Origin: Arthrobacter sp.
GTDB taxonomy: Bacteria; Actinomycetota; Actinomycetes; Actinomycetales; Micrococcaceae
DNA: 14,579 nucleotides
Assembly: GCA_030147325.1 (NCBI GenBank)
Contig: JASLAA010000099.1
Coordinates: 1-14,579, forward strand
Reading direction: 5' to 3'
In this document: one piece after another, positions 6,154 through 12,789 of the stretch
How the letters are laid out: every line of letters starts with the position of its first letter
How positions within the stretch are numbered: position 1 is the first letter of the stretch
The notes under the pieces: model-generated
What the model saw: the letters and a program-made list of their open reading frames with translations, nothing else
Databases searched by the model: none
Told to the model about the DNA's origin: nothing
Made by a program: the position numbers and the translations under genes

Positions 6154-8226
6154 GGCGTGACCTGCCGACTGCATCTGCCGCAGTTCCTTCTTCAGATCTC
6201 CCACTTCGTCACGCAGGCGTCCCGCCAGTTCGAACTGCAGTTCGGCCGCGGCAGCGTGCATCTGGTCGGTGAGTTGCTGGATGAGGTCCGTCAGGTCCTC
6301 GGCGGGTACCGACGCGAGGCCCTCGTGGCGACCGGCGCCCTTCTTGGGGCGGCGGCTCTTGCCGGCCTCCTCGAGAAGCGCCCGCGTGTCGGCGTCCTCG
6401 CGGTTGATCGTGTCGGTGATGTCCGCGATCCGCTTCCTCAGCGGAGTCGGATCGATCCCATGCTCCAGGTTGTGTGCCACCTGGATCGCGCGGCGACGGT
6501 TCGTCTCGTCGATGGCACGCTCCATCGAATCCGTGATGCGATCCGCATACATGTGGACCTCGCCCGAGACGTTCCTGGCTGCACGGCCGATCGTCTGGAT
6601 CAGGGAGGTCGTACTCCTGAGGAACCCCTCCTTGTCCGCGTCGAGGATGCTCACGAGCGACACCTCGGGAAGGTCGAGTCCCTCGCGCAGCAGGTTGATA
6701 CCGACCAGCACGTCGAAGGTGCCCATCCGCAGTTCGCGCAGGAGTTCGACGCGCCGGAGCGTGTCCACGTCCGAGTGAAGATACTCCACCTTCACCCCGT
6801 GCTCGAGCAGGTACCCGGTCAGGTCCTCGGACATGCGTTTGGTGAGGGTGGTCACCAGCACACGCTCGTTCAGCTCGACACGCTTCCGGATCTCTCCCAG
6901 GAGGTCGTCGATCTGGCCCTTCGACGGCTTGACCACCACTTCCGGATCGATGAGGCCCGTGGGACGGATGATCTGCTGGACATAGCCGTCCGCCTTGCCC
7001 AGCTCGTACTTGCCCGGCGTTGCCGAGAGGTAGACGGTCTGCCCGATCCGGTCCTGGAACTCGTCCCACTTCAGCGGCCGGTTGTCCATCGCGGAGGGCA
7101 ACCTGAAGCCGTGGTCCACCAGGGTCCGCTTGCGTGAGGAGTCGCCCTCGTACATCGCGCCGATCTGCGGGATGGTCACATGGGACTCGTCCACCACCAG
7201 CAGGAAGTCGTCGGGGAAGTAGTCGAGCAGGCAATGCGGGGCCGACGCCGGTCCGCGGCCGTCGATGTGGCGCGAATAGTTCTCGATGCCGTTGCAGAAG
7301 CCCATCTGCTGCATCATCTCGAGGTCATAGGTGACGCGCATGCGTAGCCGCTGCGCCTCGACGAGCTTGTTCTGCGACTCGAGTTCGGCGAGCCGCTGCT
7401 GCAGCTCGTCCTCGATGTCCTTGATGGCTCGGGTCATCCGGTCCTGACCTGCGACGTAGTGCGAGGCAGGGAAGACGTACATCTCCTCTTCCTCCCGGAT
7501 GACGTTGCCCGTCAGCGGATCGAGGGTGTAGATGTTCTCGACCTCGTCACCGAAGAACTCGATGCGCAGCGCGTGCTCCTCGTACATCGGGATGATCTCG
7601 ACGGTGTCCCCGCGCACCCGGAACGTGCCGCGGTGGAAGTCGATGTCGTTGCGCGTGTACTGCATGCCGACGAACTGCCGCAGGAGGTCGTCCCGGTTCA
7701 TCTGGTCCCCCCGGCGGAGCGTGACCATCTTGTTGATGTACTCCTCGGGAGTGCCGAGCCCGTAGATGCAGGAGACGGTGGCGACGACGATGACGTCGCG
7801 GCGGGTCAGCAACGCATTGGTGGCGGAGTGCCGCAGCCGCTCGACCTCCTCGTTGATGGAGGAGTCCTTCTCGATGAAGGTGTCGGTCTGCGGGACGTAG
7901 GCCTCGGGCTGGTAGTAGTCGTAGTACGAGACGAAGTACTCGACGGCGTTGTTGGGCAGCAGTTCCCGGAACTCGTTCGCGAGCTGCGCCGCAAGCGTCT
8001 TGTTCTGCACCATGACCAGCGTGGGGCGTTGTACCTGCTCGATGAGCCAGGCCGTCGTCGCGCTCTTGCCGGTACCGGTGGCGCCCAGGAGGACGACGTC
8101 CTTCTCGCCGGCGTTGATGCGCTCGGCGAGTTCCTTGATGGCGGTCGGCTGATCGCCCGCCGGCGTGTACTCGCTGATGACCTCGAACGGCGCCACGACA
8201 CGCTTGATATCCTGCGCAAGACTCAT
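6151..8226 (-). CDS. uvrB: Excinuclease ABC subunit B
   Basis: The 691-residue UvrB of nucleotide excision repair, which receives damaged DNA from UvrA, opens it and recruits UvrC for incision. Walker A is GATGTGKS (48-55). The beta-hairpin that inserts between strands is marked by YYDYYQPEAYVP (101-112). DESH (346-349) is motif II, YLSATPG (399-405) motif III, and QTIGRAARN (544-552) motif VI. The C-terminal UVR coiled-coil motif (about 645-685) that binds UvrC is present. Length and all motifs are those of a complete, functional enzyme. The gene follows coaE by 80 bases on the same strand but has its own TACCGT box 6 bases before the ATG and no Shine-Dalgarno, suggesting a separate leaderless transcript. 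No SOS (LexA) box was seen upstream. Confidence 0.98.
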   Translation of the reverse strand: MSLAQDIKRVVAPFEVISEYTPAGDQPTAIKELAERINAGEKDVVLLGATGTGKSATTAWLIEQVQRPTLVMVQNKTLAAQLANEFRELLPNNAVEYFVSYYDYYQPEAYVPQTDTFIEKDSSINEEVERLRHSATNALLTRRDVIVVATVSCIYGLGTPEEYINKMVTLRRGDQMNRDDLLRQFVGMQYTRNDIDFHRGTFRVRGDTVEIIPMYEEHALRIEFFGDEVENIYTLDPLTGNVIREEEEMYVFPASHYVAGQDRMTRAIKDIEDELQQRLAELESQNKLVEAQRLRMRVTYDLEMMQQMGFCNGIENYSRHIDGRGPASAPHCLLDYFPDDFLLVVDESHVTIPQIGAMYEGDSSRKRTLVDHGFRLPSAMDNRPLKWDEFQDRIGQTVYLSATPGKYELGKADGYVQQIIRPTGLIDPEVVVKPSKGQIDDLLGEIRKRVELNERVLVTTLTKRMSEDLTGYLLEHGVKVEYLHSDVDTLRRVELLRELRMGTFDVLVGINLLREGLDLPEVSLVSILDADKEGFLRSTTSLIQTIGRAARNVSGEVHMYADRITDSMERAIDETNRRRAIQVAHNLEHGIDPTPLRKRIADITDTINREDADTRALLEEAGKSRRPKKGAGRHEGLASVPAEDLTDLIQQLTDQMHAAAAELQFELAGRLRDEVGDLKKELRQMQSAGHA

Positions 8227-8232
8227 GGCTTA

Positions 8233-8238
8233 ACGGTA
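8233..8238 (-). promoter_or_regulatory. Candidate -10 box (TACCGT) of uvrB
   Basis: On the minus strand TACCGT ends 6 bases (TAAGCC) before the uvrB ATG at 8226-8224, and no Shine-Dalgarno is present. This is the expected geometry for a leaderless start. No clear -35 hexamer is seen at normal spacing. Confidence 0.45.
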
Positions 8239-8306
8239 GCCCCTGCCTCCGACACTTCTTCTCGGGTCAGCTGGGGGCTGAAAGGCTCCGGCGGGAGCGG
8301 CCGGCT

Positions 8307-9329
8307 CTACCCTTCCCGAGCAGCGGGACCCAGGTACAGGGTGACCGTGGTGGCCGGGTCCGCGCCCCGATGGATCGTCCAGCCCTCCCTCGGCGCCCCG
8401 CCGGCCGAAGCGCCGGCCGTGCCACCGACCGGATGGTCAGGAGGAACCGCAGCCGTTCCGGACACCCGTGGGAATCCCGCAGCACCCACCGCGTCTGACA
8501 CCGCCCCGAGGTCGGAATCGTTGGACACGGTGAGCCGCAGGGCGGCGGCGGCGACGTCGTCATACTGCGCCCGATCGTCCAACTGTTCGACCTGTACCGG
8601 CGCCCCACCGGCCAGCGCCGCCGCGACCTTCGCCTGCACCCGCCCGGCCAGGCCCACGGTCCCGGCCAGAGCAGACCCGCCGGTTGGTCCGGACTTCGCC
8701 GGCCCCGTCGCCGGTCGCCCCGCGGCCAGGTTCGCCGCGAACGGCAGAAGCCGCTCGTGCCACAGGGCGTCCGTCGCCGCGAGCAGCTCCGCCGGCGAGC
8801 GGTCGTTCACGAGGATGGCGTCCGCTTGCTCCAGGCGCTCTTCCCGGCCCGCCTGAGCGGCGATGCGCTGTTCGGCGTCCCGCCGGTCCATACCCCTGTG
8901 CTCCACCATGCGCTGGACGCGGAGCTCGTCCGCCGCGTCGACGACGACGACGACGTGGAAGCGCGGGGCCTGCCCGGTCTCGACCAGCAGCGGGATGTCC
9001 TCGACCACGATCGAGTCCTCCGCCGACGTCGAGACGAGCTCGGCAGCCGCGGCCCTGACCCTCGGATGGACGATGCTGTTGAGGCGCTCGCGCGCCGTCG
9101 GATCTCCGAAGATCAACCGTCCCAGAGCACCCCTGTCCAGCGATTCGTCCGGCGTCAGGATCCCGGGACCGAAGGCGGCCACAACCTCACGCAGGCCCTC
9201 GGAGCCCGGTTCCACGACGTTCCGGGCGAGCACATCCGAGTCGACGAGGACGGCGCCCAGTACCTCCATCCGCCGGGCGACGACCGATTTGCCCGCCGCG
9301 ATGCCCCCTGTCAGTCCTATGCGCAGCAT
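8307..9329 (-). CDS. coaE: Dephospho-CoA kinase with diverged GrpB-like C-terminal extension
   Basis: A 340-residue protein whose first 200 residues are a standard dephospho-CoA kinase, catalysing the last step of coenzyme A synthesis (ATP-dependent phosphorylation of the ribose 3'-OH). The P-loop is GLTGGIAAGKS (5-15), VDSDVLARNVVEPG (29-42) is the substrate-binding segment, and the lid/adenine region is DAEQRIAAQAGREERLEQAD (151-170) followed by ILVND. Actinobacterial CoaE often carries a C-terminal GrpB/UPF0157 domain. Here residues 225-340 keep spacing and scattered matches to it (AALRLTVSN, AAGFPRV, HRGADP then TVTLYL), but the HIGSTAVPGL signature is replaced by unrelated residues (QLDDRAQYDDV, 249-259) and Pro/Gly/Ala-rich stretches flank it. 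I infer an eroded domain. The ATG is 6 bases after a TAGGGT box and recQ diverges from it. Confidence 0.93.
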   Translation of the reverse strand: MLRIGLTGGIAAGKSVVARRMEVLGAVLVDSDVLARNVVEPGSEGLREVVAAFGPGILTPDESLDRGALGRLIFGDPTARERLNSIVHPRVRAAAAELVSTSAEDSIVVEDIPLLVETGQAPRFHVVVVVDAADELRVQRMVEHRGMDRRDAEQRIAAQAGREERLEQADAILVNDRSPAELLAATDALWHERLLPFAANLAAGRPATGPAKSGPTGGSALAGTVGLAGRVQAKVAAALAGGAPVQVEQLDDRAQYDDVAAAALRLTVSNDSDLGAVSDAVGAAGFPRVSGTAAVPPDHPVGGTAGASAGGAPREGWTIHRGADPATTVTLYLGPAAREG

Positions 9330-9335
9330 GGGGCA

Positions 9336-9341
9336 ACCCTA
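9336..9341 (-). promoter_or_regulatory. Candidate -10 box (TAGGGT) of coaE
   Basis: On the minus strand TAGGGT ends 6 bases (TGCCCC) before the ATG at 9329. A perfect -35 consensus TTGACA lies at 9367-9362, but the spacer is 20 bases, longer than the usual 16-18. There is no Shine-Dalgarno, so a leaderless start is likely. Confidence 0.5.
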
Positions 9342-9448
9342 GCCGCGCCGGCCGCCGCCCGTGTCAAGAAGGTCGGGACGACCTGCTGCCGGCTCGAATG
9401 TCGGAGGGCTTGAATACGCTAAGGGTACTTACTTCTTCGAGGAGGATC

Positions 9449-11122
9449 GTGACCACCACACTTCAGGACCTGGAGCAGACAGCGGCGTCGACGTTCGGCT
9501 GGGACGACCTGCGGCCCGGGCAGAAACAAGCCATGACGGCCGTCCTCGCCGGGGACAGCGTGCTCTGCGTGATGCCGACCGGCTCGGGGAAATCGGCCAT
9601 CTATCAGGTGCCGGCCCTTGCTCTTCCCGGCGTCGCGGTGGTCATCTCGCCGCTGATCGCCCTGCAGCACGACCAGGCGGAGTCCATCAACGAACACGCC
9701 GGCGTGGAGCGGGCGTTCGTCATCAACTCCAGCCTGAAGAAGAAGCAGATCGACGCCGCCTGGAGCGCTGCGGCCGATCCCGACGACACGGCTCGGGCCA
9801 AGTTCCTCTTCCTCGCTCCCGAGCAGGTCTCGCGGGACGACGTCGCGAAGCGCCTCCGCTCGCTCGACGTCTCGCTCGTCGTCGTCGACGAGGCGCACTG
9901 CGTCTCGTCCTGGGGCCACGATTTCCGCCCCGACTATCTCCAGCTCGGGCACCTCGTCCGTGACCTGGCCGTGCCCGTCATCGCCCTGACCGCAACGGCC
10001 TCCCATCCCGTGCAGAAGGAGATCCTGGAGCGGTTGCGGTTGAGTGACCCGGAGGTCATCGTCGAGGGTTTCGACCGACCCAACCTCGTCCTCGACGTCG
10101 TCCAGCATGTCGAGGACGCCGAGAAGCAGCGGGCGGTGCGTGACCAGGTGCTCGCCCTGGACGGGCCGGGGCTGGTCTACGTGGCGACGAAGAAGGCGGC
10201 CGAGTCCCTCGCGACCGAGCTCCGGGAGCAGGGCCGACGAGCCGACTCCTACCACGGCGGGCGCCGGACGAAGGACCGCGAGGCGGTCCATCAGGGTTTC
10301 CTCGACGGTGGGATCGATGTCGTGGTGGCGACGACGGCGTTCGGCATGGGCATCGACAAGCCGGACGTCCGCTTCGTCGTCCACGCCGATATCTCCGACT
10401 CGCTGGACAGCTACTACCAGGAGATAGGCCGCGCAGGGCGGGATGGTGCGCAAGCGCGGGCGATCCTGCACTACCGACCGGAGGACCTCTCCCTCCGGCG
10501 CTTCTTCGCCGCCCGGTCAGTCAACCGCACGCACCTGCGGGACCTGTTCATGCTGATAGCTGGCCAGGACAAGCCGGTGAAACCGAAGGCACTGCGGGAA
10601 CTCTCGGGCCTGTCCACGCGGAAGCTGACGGGTCTGCTGAACCTGCTCATCGCCGCAGAATGCATCACGGACGGCGCGAAGGGCCACCGGGCACGCAAGA
10701 TGACCGCGGAGGACGCAGTGAACAGGGCGGTGGAACAGGCGGACAACCGCGAGCGGGTCGATCAGTCCCGCGTCGAGATGGCCCGGAGGTACGCGGAGAC
10801 CAGGGGGTGCAGGCGGCAGTTCCTGCTGTCCTACTTCGGCGAGGAACTGCCCGATCCATGCGGCAACTGCGACACCTGCCGGCGCAACGAGGCCGAGACT
10901 CCGATACCCGCGGCCGGATCACCGATCGCGCTACCCACGGACGGGCCGTTCGACGTCGACACAGCAGTGGAACACCCGGACTGGGGACGCGGATCGGTGA
11001 TGGGATACGAGGAGGGCATCATCACCGTGCTCTTCGATTCTGTCGGTTACAAGACCCTCTCCGTGGACCTCGTCCAGCGGAAGGATCTCCTGACCGCCGT
11101 CCCGTCCACCCACGACGGCTGA
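9449..11122 (+). CDS. recQ: ATP-dependent DNA helicase RecQ
   Basis: A 557-residue 3'-5' DNA helicase acting in recombination and stalled-fork repair. Visible: LRPGQKQAM (motif 0), Walker A MPTGSGKS (42-49), DEAH (147-150), LTATAS, GIDKPDVRFVVH, and YYQEIGRAGRDG. The RecQ zinc site is complete, with Cys454, Cys471, Cys474 and Cys477 (C-x16-C-x2-C-x2-C). After it there is no long winged-helix/HRDC region; instead a short C-terminal module (about 505-557) with HPDWGRGSV, ITVLFDSVGYKTLS and LVQRKDLL, which I recall as common in actinobacterial RecQ. The GTG start at 9449 is preferred over an upstream ATG at 9398 because the purine-rich GAGGAGGA (9439-9446) directly precedes it and family proteins begin near the LEQTAASTFGW segment. 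It diverges from coaE across 119 bases. Confidence 0.93.
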   Translation: MTTTLQDLEQTAASTFGWDDLRPGQKQAMTAVLAGDSVLCVMPTGSGKSAIYQVPALALPGVAVVISPLIALQHDQAESINEHAGVERAFVINSSLKKKQIDAAWSAAADPDDTARAKFLFLAPEQVSRDDVAKRLRSLDVSLVVVDEAHCVSSWGHDFRPDYLQLGHLVRDLAVPVIALTATASHPVQKEILERLRLSDPEVIVEGFDRPNLVLDVVQHVEDAEKQRAVRDQVLALDGPGLVYVATKKAAESLATELREQGRRADSYHGGRRTKDREAVHQGFLDGGIDVVVATTAFGMGIDKPDVRFVVHADISDSLDSYYQEIGRAGRDGAQARAILHYRPEDLSLRRFFAARSVNRTHLRDLFMLIAGQDKPVKPKALRELSGLSTRKLTGLLNLLIAAECITDGAKGHRARKMTAEDAVNRAVEQADNRERVDQSRVEMARRYAETRGCRRQFLLSYFGEELPDPCGNCDTCRRNEAETPIPAAGSPIALPTDGPFDVDTAVEHPDWGRGSVMGYEEGIITVLFDSVGYKTLSVDLVQRKDLLTAVPSTHDG

Positions 11123-11136
11123 CGGGACGACGGCGG
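11094..11136 (+). terminator. Possible terminator hairpin overlapping the recQ stop
   Basis: CCGCCGT (11094-11100) plus CCCGTC (11101-11106) pair with GACGGG (11121-11126) and ACGGCGG (11130-11136), with a 3-base bulge and a 14-base loop. The stem spans the recQ stop codon, which is unusual for a terminator, and there is no U-tract. It lies just before the convergent small gene. Confidence 0.3.
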
Positions 11137-11145
11137 CACGGACTC

Positions 11146-11484
11146 TCAGCGGGGCTGGGCCGGGTTCGTGGGATCGCCGTGGGACGGCGGGTTGATGGGC
11201 GGGCCCGACGTGGCTGGGCTGACGGGCGAGCCCCCGGAGCTGGCGCCCATCTCAGGCATCGAGGTAGCCGCCCCTTCGGACAGCTCGGCGCCACCCTGCA
11301 CGGCATCGAGTCGATGCTGGAGAACGACCTTGACGGGCAGCCTGTCGCCGTGCGCCTCCTCGTACTCGAGGAGTGCGCGCAGGCCGGGCTCGTCGAGACC
11401 GGTGATGCGCGTGGGCAGGGTGCCCAGCGGGATGTGGTCGTAGTCGGGCAGCGGTAGTGCGTCACGGCCGGATGGTTCGCTCAT
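11146..11484 (-). CDS. Small conserved hypothetical protein, disordered Pro/Gly/Ser tail
   Basis: A 112-residue protein with no function I can name. Residues 1-66 look folded and conserved: LPLPDYDHIPLGTLPTRI (10-27), then GLDEPGLRALLEYEEAHGDRLPV (29-51) and VLQHRLDAVQGGA, consistent with two or three short helices. The last 45 residues are rich in Ser, Gly, Pro and Ala and are probably disordered. I recall similar small proteins in Arthrobacter-type genomes, always as hypotheticals. The ATG at 11484 is supported by AGGAGT (11494-11489) four bases upstream; longer in-frame upstream reading to 11787 runs into the oppositely oriented GAF-ANTAR gene and is not credible. It converges with recQ (23-base gap) and diverges from the GAF-ANTAR gene. 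No signal peptide or membrane segment. Confidence 0.75.
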   Translation of the reverse strand: MSEPSGRDALPLPDYDHIPLGTLPTRITGLDEPGLRALLEYEEAHGDRLPVKVVLQHRLDAVQGGAELSEGAATSMPEMGASSGGSPVSPATSGPPINPPSHGDPTNPAQPR

Positions 11485-11525
11485 GTCGACTCCTGTGCGT
11501 CGTCGGGAAGGGTGCTGAGTGATCC

Positions 11526-11555
11526 ACCCTAGGCACGGGCCGGAACGAGCGGCAA
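11526..11555 (-). promoter_or_regulatory. Candidate promoter of the small hypothetical gene
   Basis: On the minus strand a -10 TAGGGT (11531-11526) is preceded at 18 bases by TTGCCG (11555-11550), a partial -35. The start codon is about 40 bases downstream with a good Shine-Dalgarno, so this transcript should have an ordinary leader, unlike the leaderless set elsewhere in the window. Confidence 0.45.
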
Positions 11556-11582
11556 GCAGCGGCGGCGAGCACCTGGCACTTG

Positions 11583-11588
11583 TAACCT
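11583..11588 (+). promoter_or_regulatory. Candidate -10 box (TAACCT) of the GAF-ANTAR unit
   Basis: TAACCT (TANNNT, with a TG one base upstream at 11581-11582) lies about 47 bases before the preferred GTG start. A second TANNNT, TAGCTT, follows at 11591-11596. No clear -35 is seen. The choice between the two boxes is uncertain. Confidence 0.3.
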
Positions 11589-11635
11589 GATAGCTTGAAG
11601 CTGATCCGACCGAACCCGCTGCCAAGGCTGTGACC

Positions 11636-12349
11636 GTGACTTCACCAATGGAAGAACTGACCTTCGTCGTCGCCAGGCTCAAGGGCCTGTTGCTCATGGA
11701 ACCGACCGCGAGCCGGGCCGTGGAGGACCTTGCGGAGGCCGTCAAGAAGTCGATTCCGGGCTCGCTCGGGGCTGGGGTCTCCCTCATCGACCAGCAGGGT
11801 CGGAAACGCAGTACCGGCTACACCGACGACGTCGTCGCCGTCGCCGATGCCCTTCAGTACGAGCTGGGCCAGGGCCCCTGCCTGACGGCCTGGGCGGCGG
11901 AGAGCACGGTGCAGATCGACGACGTCCCGACGGACGGACGCTGGCCGCTGTGGCGCGATGCCGTTGCGGACCTCCCCCTGCGATCGACGCTGAGTACGGC
12001 CCTCATCCACCGGGGCACGAGTATCGGGGCCATCAAGGTGTACTCCCCTCTGCCGTCGGCCTTCTCGCCCCAGGACCGCAAGCAGCTCGCCCTCCTGGCG
12101 TCGCCTGCGGCAACCCTGCTCGGCAGTGCGCAGCCGGACGCCGCACCCGCGGCGATCAGCAAGGCGCTGCAGGACGCTCTCAGCACGAGGGACGTCATCC
12201 ACACGGCGCGGGGGATCCTCATGGAGCGGCACGGACTCGACACCGACACAGCGATGCGGCGCCTTCTGTCCCAGGCCTCGAGCACACAGACGGACCTTCG
12301 AGCGGTCGCCCTCCTCGTGATCGACGGCGCCGCCGGTAGTTCGCACTAA
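11636..12349 (+). CDS. GAF and ANTAR domain-containing transcription antiterminator
   Basis: A 237-residue regulator with an N-terminal GAF sensor domain (about 20-160) and a C-terminal ANTAR RNA-binding domain (about 175-230). The ANTAR part is clear: ALSTRDVIHTARGILMERH followed by LDTDTAMRRLLSQAS and LRAVALLVID. ANTAR proteins bind paired hairpins in nascent RNA to prevent termination. The GAF segment contains QYELGQGPCLTAW and VQIDDVPTDGRWPLW, the usual form in actinobacterial GAF-ANTAR proteins; the ligand is unknown. Three in-frame starts are close together (GTG 11630, GTG 11636, ATG 11648). I chose 11636 because AAGG at 11624-11627 is 8 bases from it. The next gene begins 10 bases after the stop, so the two form an operon. 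I did not find a convincing ANTAR target motif in the leader. Confidence 0.87.
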   Translation: MTSPMEELTFVVARLKGLLLMEPTASRAVEDLAEAVKKSIPGSLGAGVSLIDQQGRKRSTGYTDDVVAVADALQYELGQGPCLTAWAAESTVQIDDVPTDGRWPLWRDAVADLPLRSTLSTALIHRGTSIGAIKVYSPLPSAFSPQDRKQLALLASPAATLLGSAQPDAAPAAISKALQDALSTRDVIHTARGILMERHGLDTDTAMRRLLSQASSTQTDLRAVALLVIDGAAGSSH

Positions 12350-12359
12350 GGCACTGCGC

Positions 12360-12779
12360 GTGGAGAATCATCCAGATCACGAATACCAGCGGCTCTATCT
12401 CCTGAAGGCTGTCCGCCATGCACAGATCACGGCCGGCGAACTGTGGCTCCACTACTTCGGGCTGGGCGGCGATGCCGGTGAGTACGAGGTCGAGGCCTAC
12501 CTCCACGGGTCGTTCACCCTCCCTCCACTGCAGCGCGATCTCCTCGCCCATGCGGCGAACGAACTGATCGACAGGATCCCCCCACCGCCCAGGGCGCCCT
12601 ACAGCACCGATACCTCAGGCGACACCGAGGCAGCCGAGGACCACGCGGCCGGCCCGCCTGCACGCCGGCCGTCCCGGCAGGACCTCGCTGACGGGAACGG
12701 CCTGGAGTGGCTGTTCGACCGGCGGGAAGCAGGGGGAACCGGCGCCGATGCGGGCCCGGGGGACGACCCCGACGCCTAG
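12360..12779 (+). CDS. Small conserved hypothetical protein, partner of the GAF-ANTAR gene
   Basis: A 139-residue protein. The first 72 residues look conserved and mainly helical: RLYLLKAVRHAQITAGELWL (11-30), HYFGLGGDAGEYEVEAYLHG (31-50), FTLPPLQRDLLAHAANELID (52-71). The rest is Pro-rich, then acidic, with Gly/Asp repeats, and probably disordered; a short LEWLFDRRE patch (115-123) may be a linear binding motif. I recall the N-terminal part as a widespread actinobacterial hypothetical, function unknown. Start GTG 12360 is supported by AAGG (12348-12351) 8 bases upstream, overlapping the stop codon of the GAF-ANTAR gene. The tight spacing suggests co-expression and possibly a shared pathway. 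Its TAG stop is also the first three bases of the next gene's -10 box. Confidence 0.8.
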   Translation: MENHPDHEYQRLYLLKAVRHAQITAGELWLHYFGLGGDAGEYEVEAYLHGSFTLPPLQRDLLAHAANELIDRIPPPPRAPYSTDTSGDTEAAEDHAAGPPARRPSRQDLADGNGLEWLFDRREAGGTGADAGPGDDPDA

Positions 12780-12782
12780 GAT
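12777..12782 (+). promoter_or_regulatory. Candidate -10 box (TAGGAT) of the methyltransferase gene
   Basis: TAGGAT starts with the TAG stop codon of the preceding gene and ends 7 bases before the ATG at 12790. GGAG (12783-12786) is only 3 bases from that ATG, so either a very tight Shine-Dalgarno or a leaderless start applies. No -35 is visible in the G/C-rich sequence upstream. Confidence 0.4.
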
Positions 12783-12789
12783 GGAGCGG

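Noticed and set aside
8227..8306. LexA/SOS box upstream of uvrB
   Set aside because: I looked for the actinobacterial CGAAC-N4-GTTCG pattern here and in the coaE-recQ divergent region and found no acceptable match.
7459..8856. 465-codon open frame on the plus strand opposite uvrB and coaE
   Set aside because: It spans the junction of two real minus-strand genes and has no domain signature, so it is a shadow frame.
11485..11635. ANTAR target RNA (two hairpins with A-x-x-G loops) in the GAF-ANTAR leader
   Set aside because: Only one small bulged hairpin around GATAGC/GCTGATC with a 5-base loop can be drawn; the second hairpin and the loop signature are missing.
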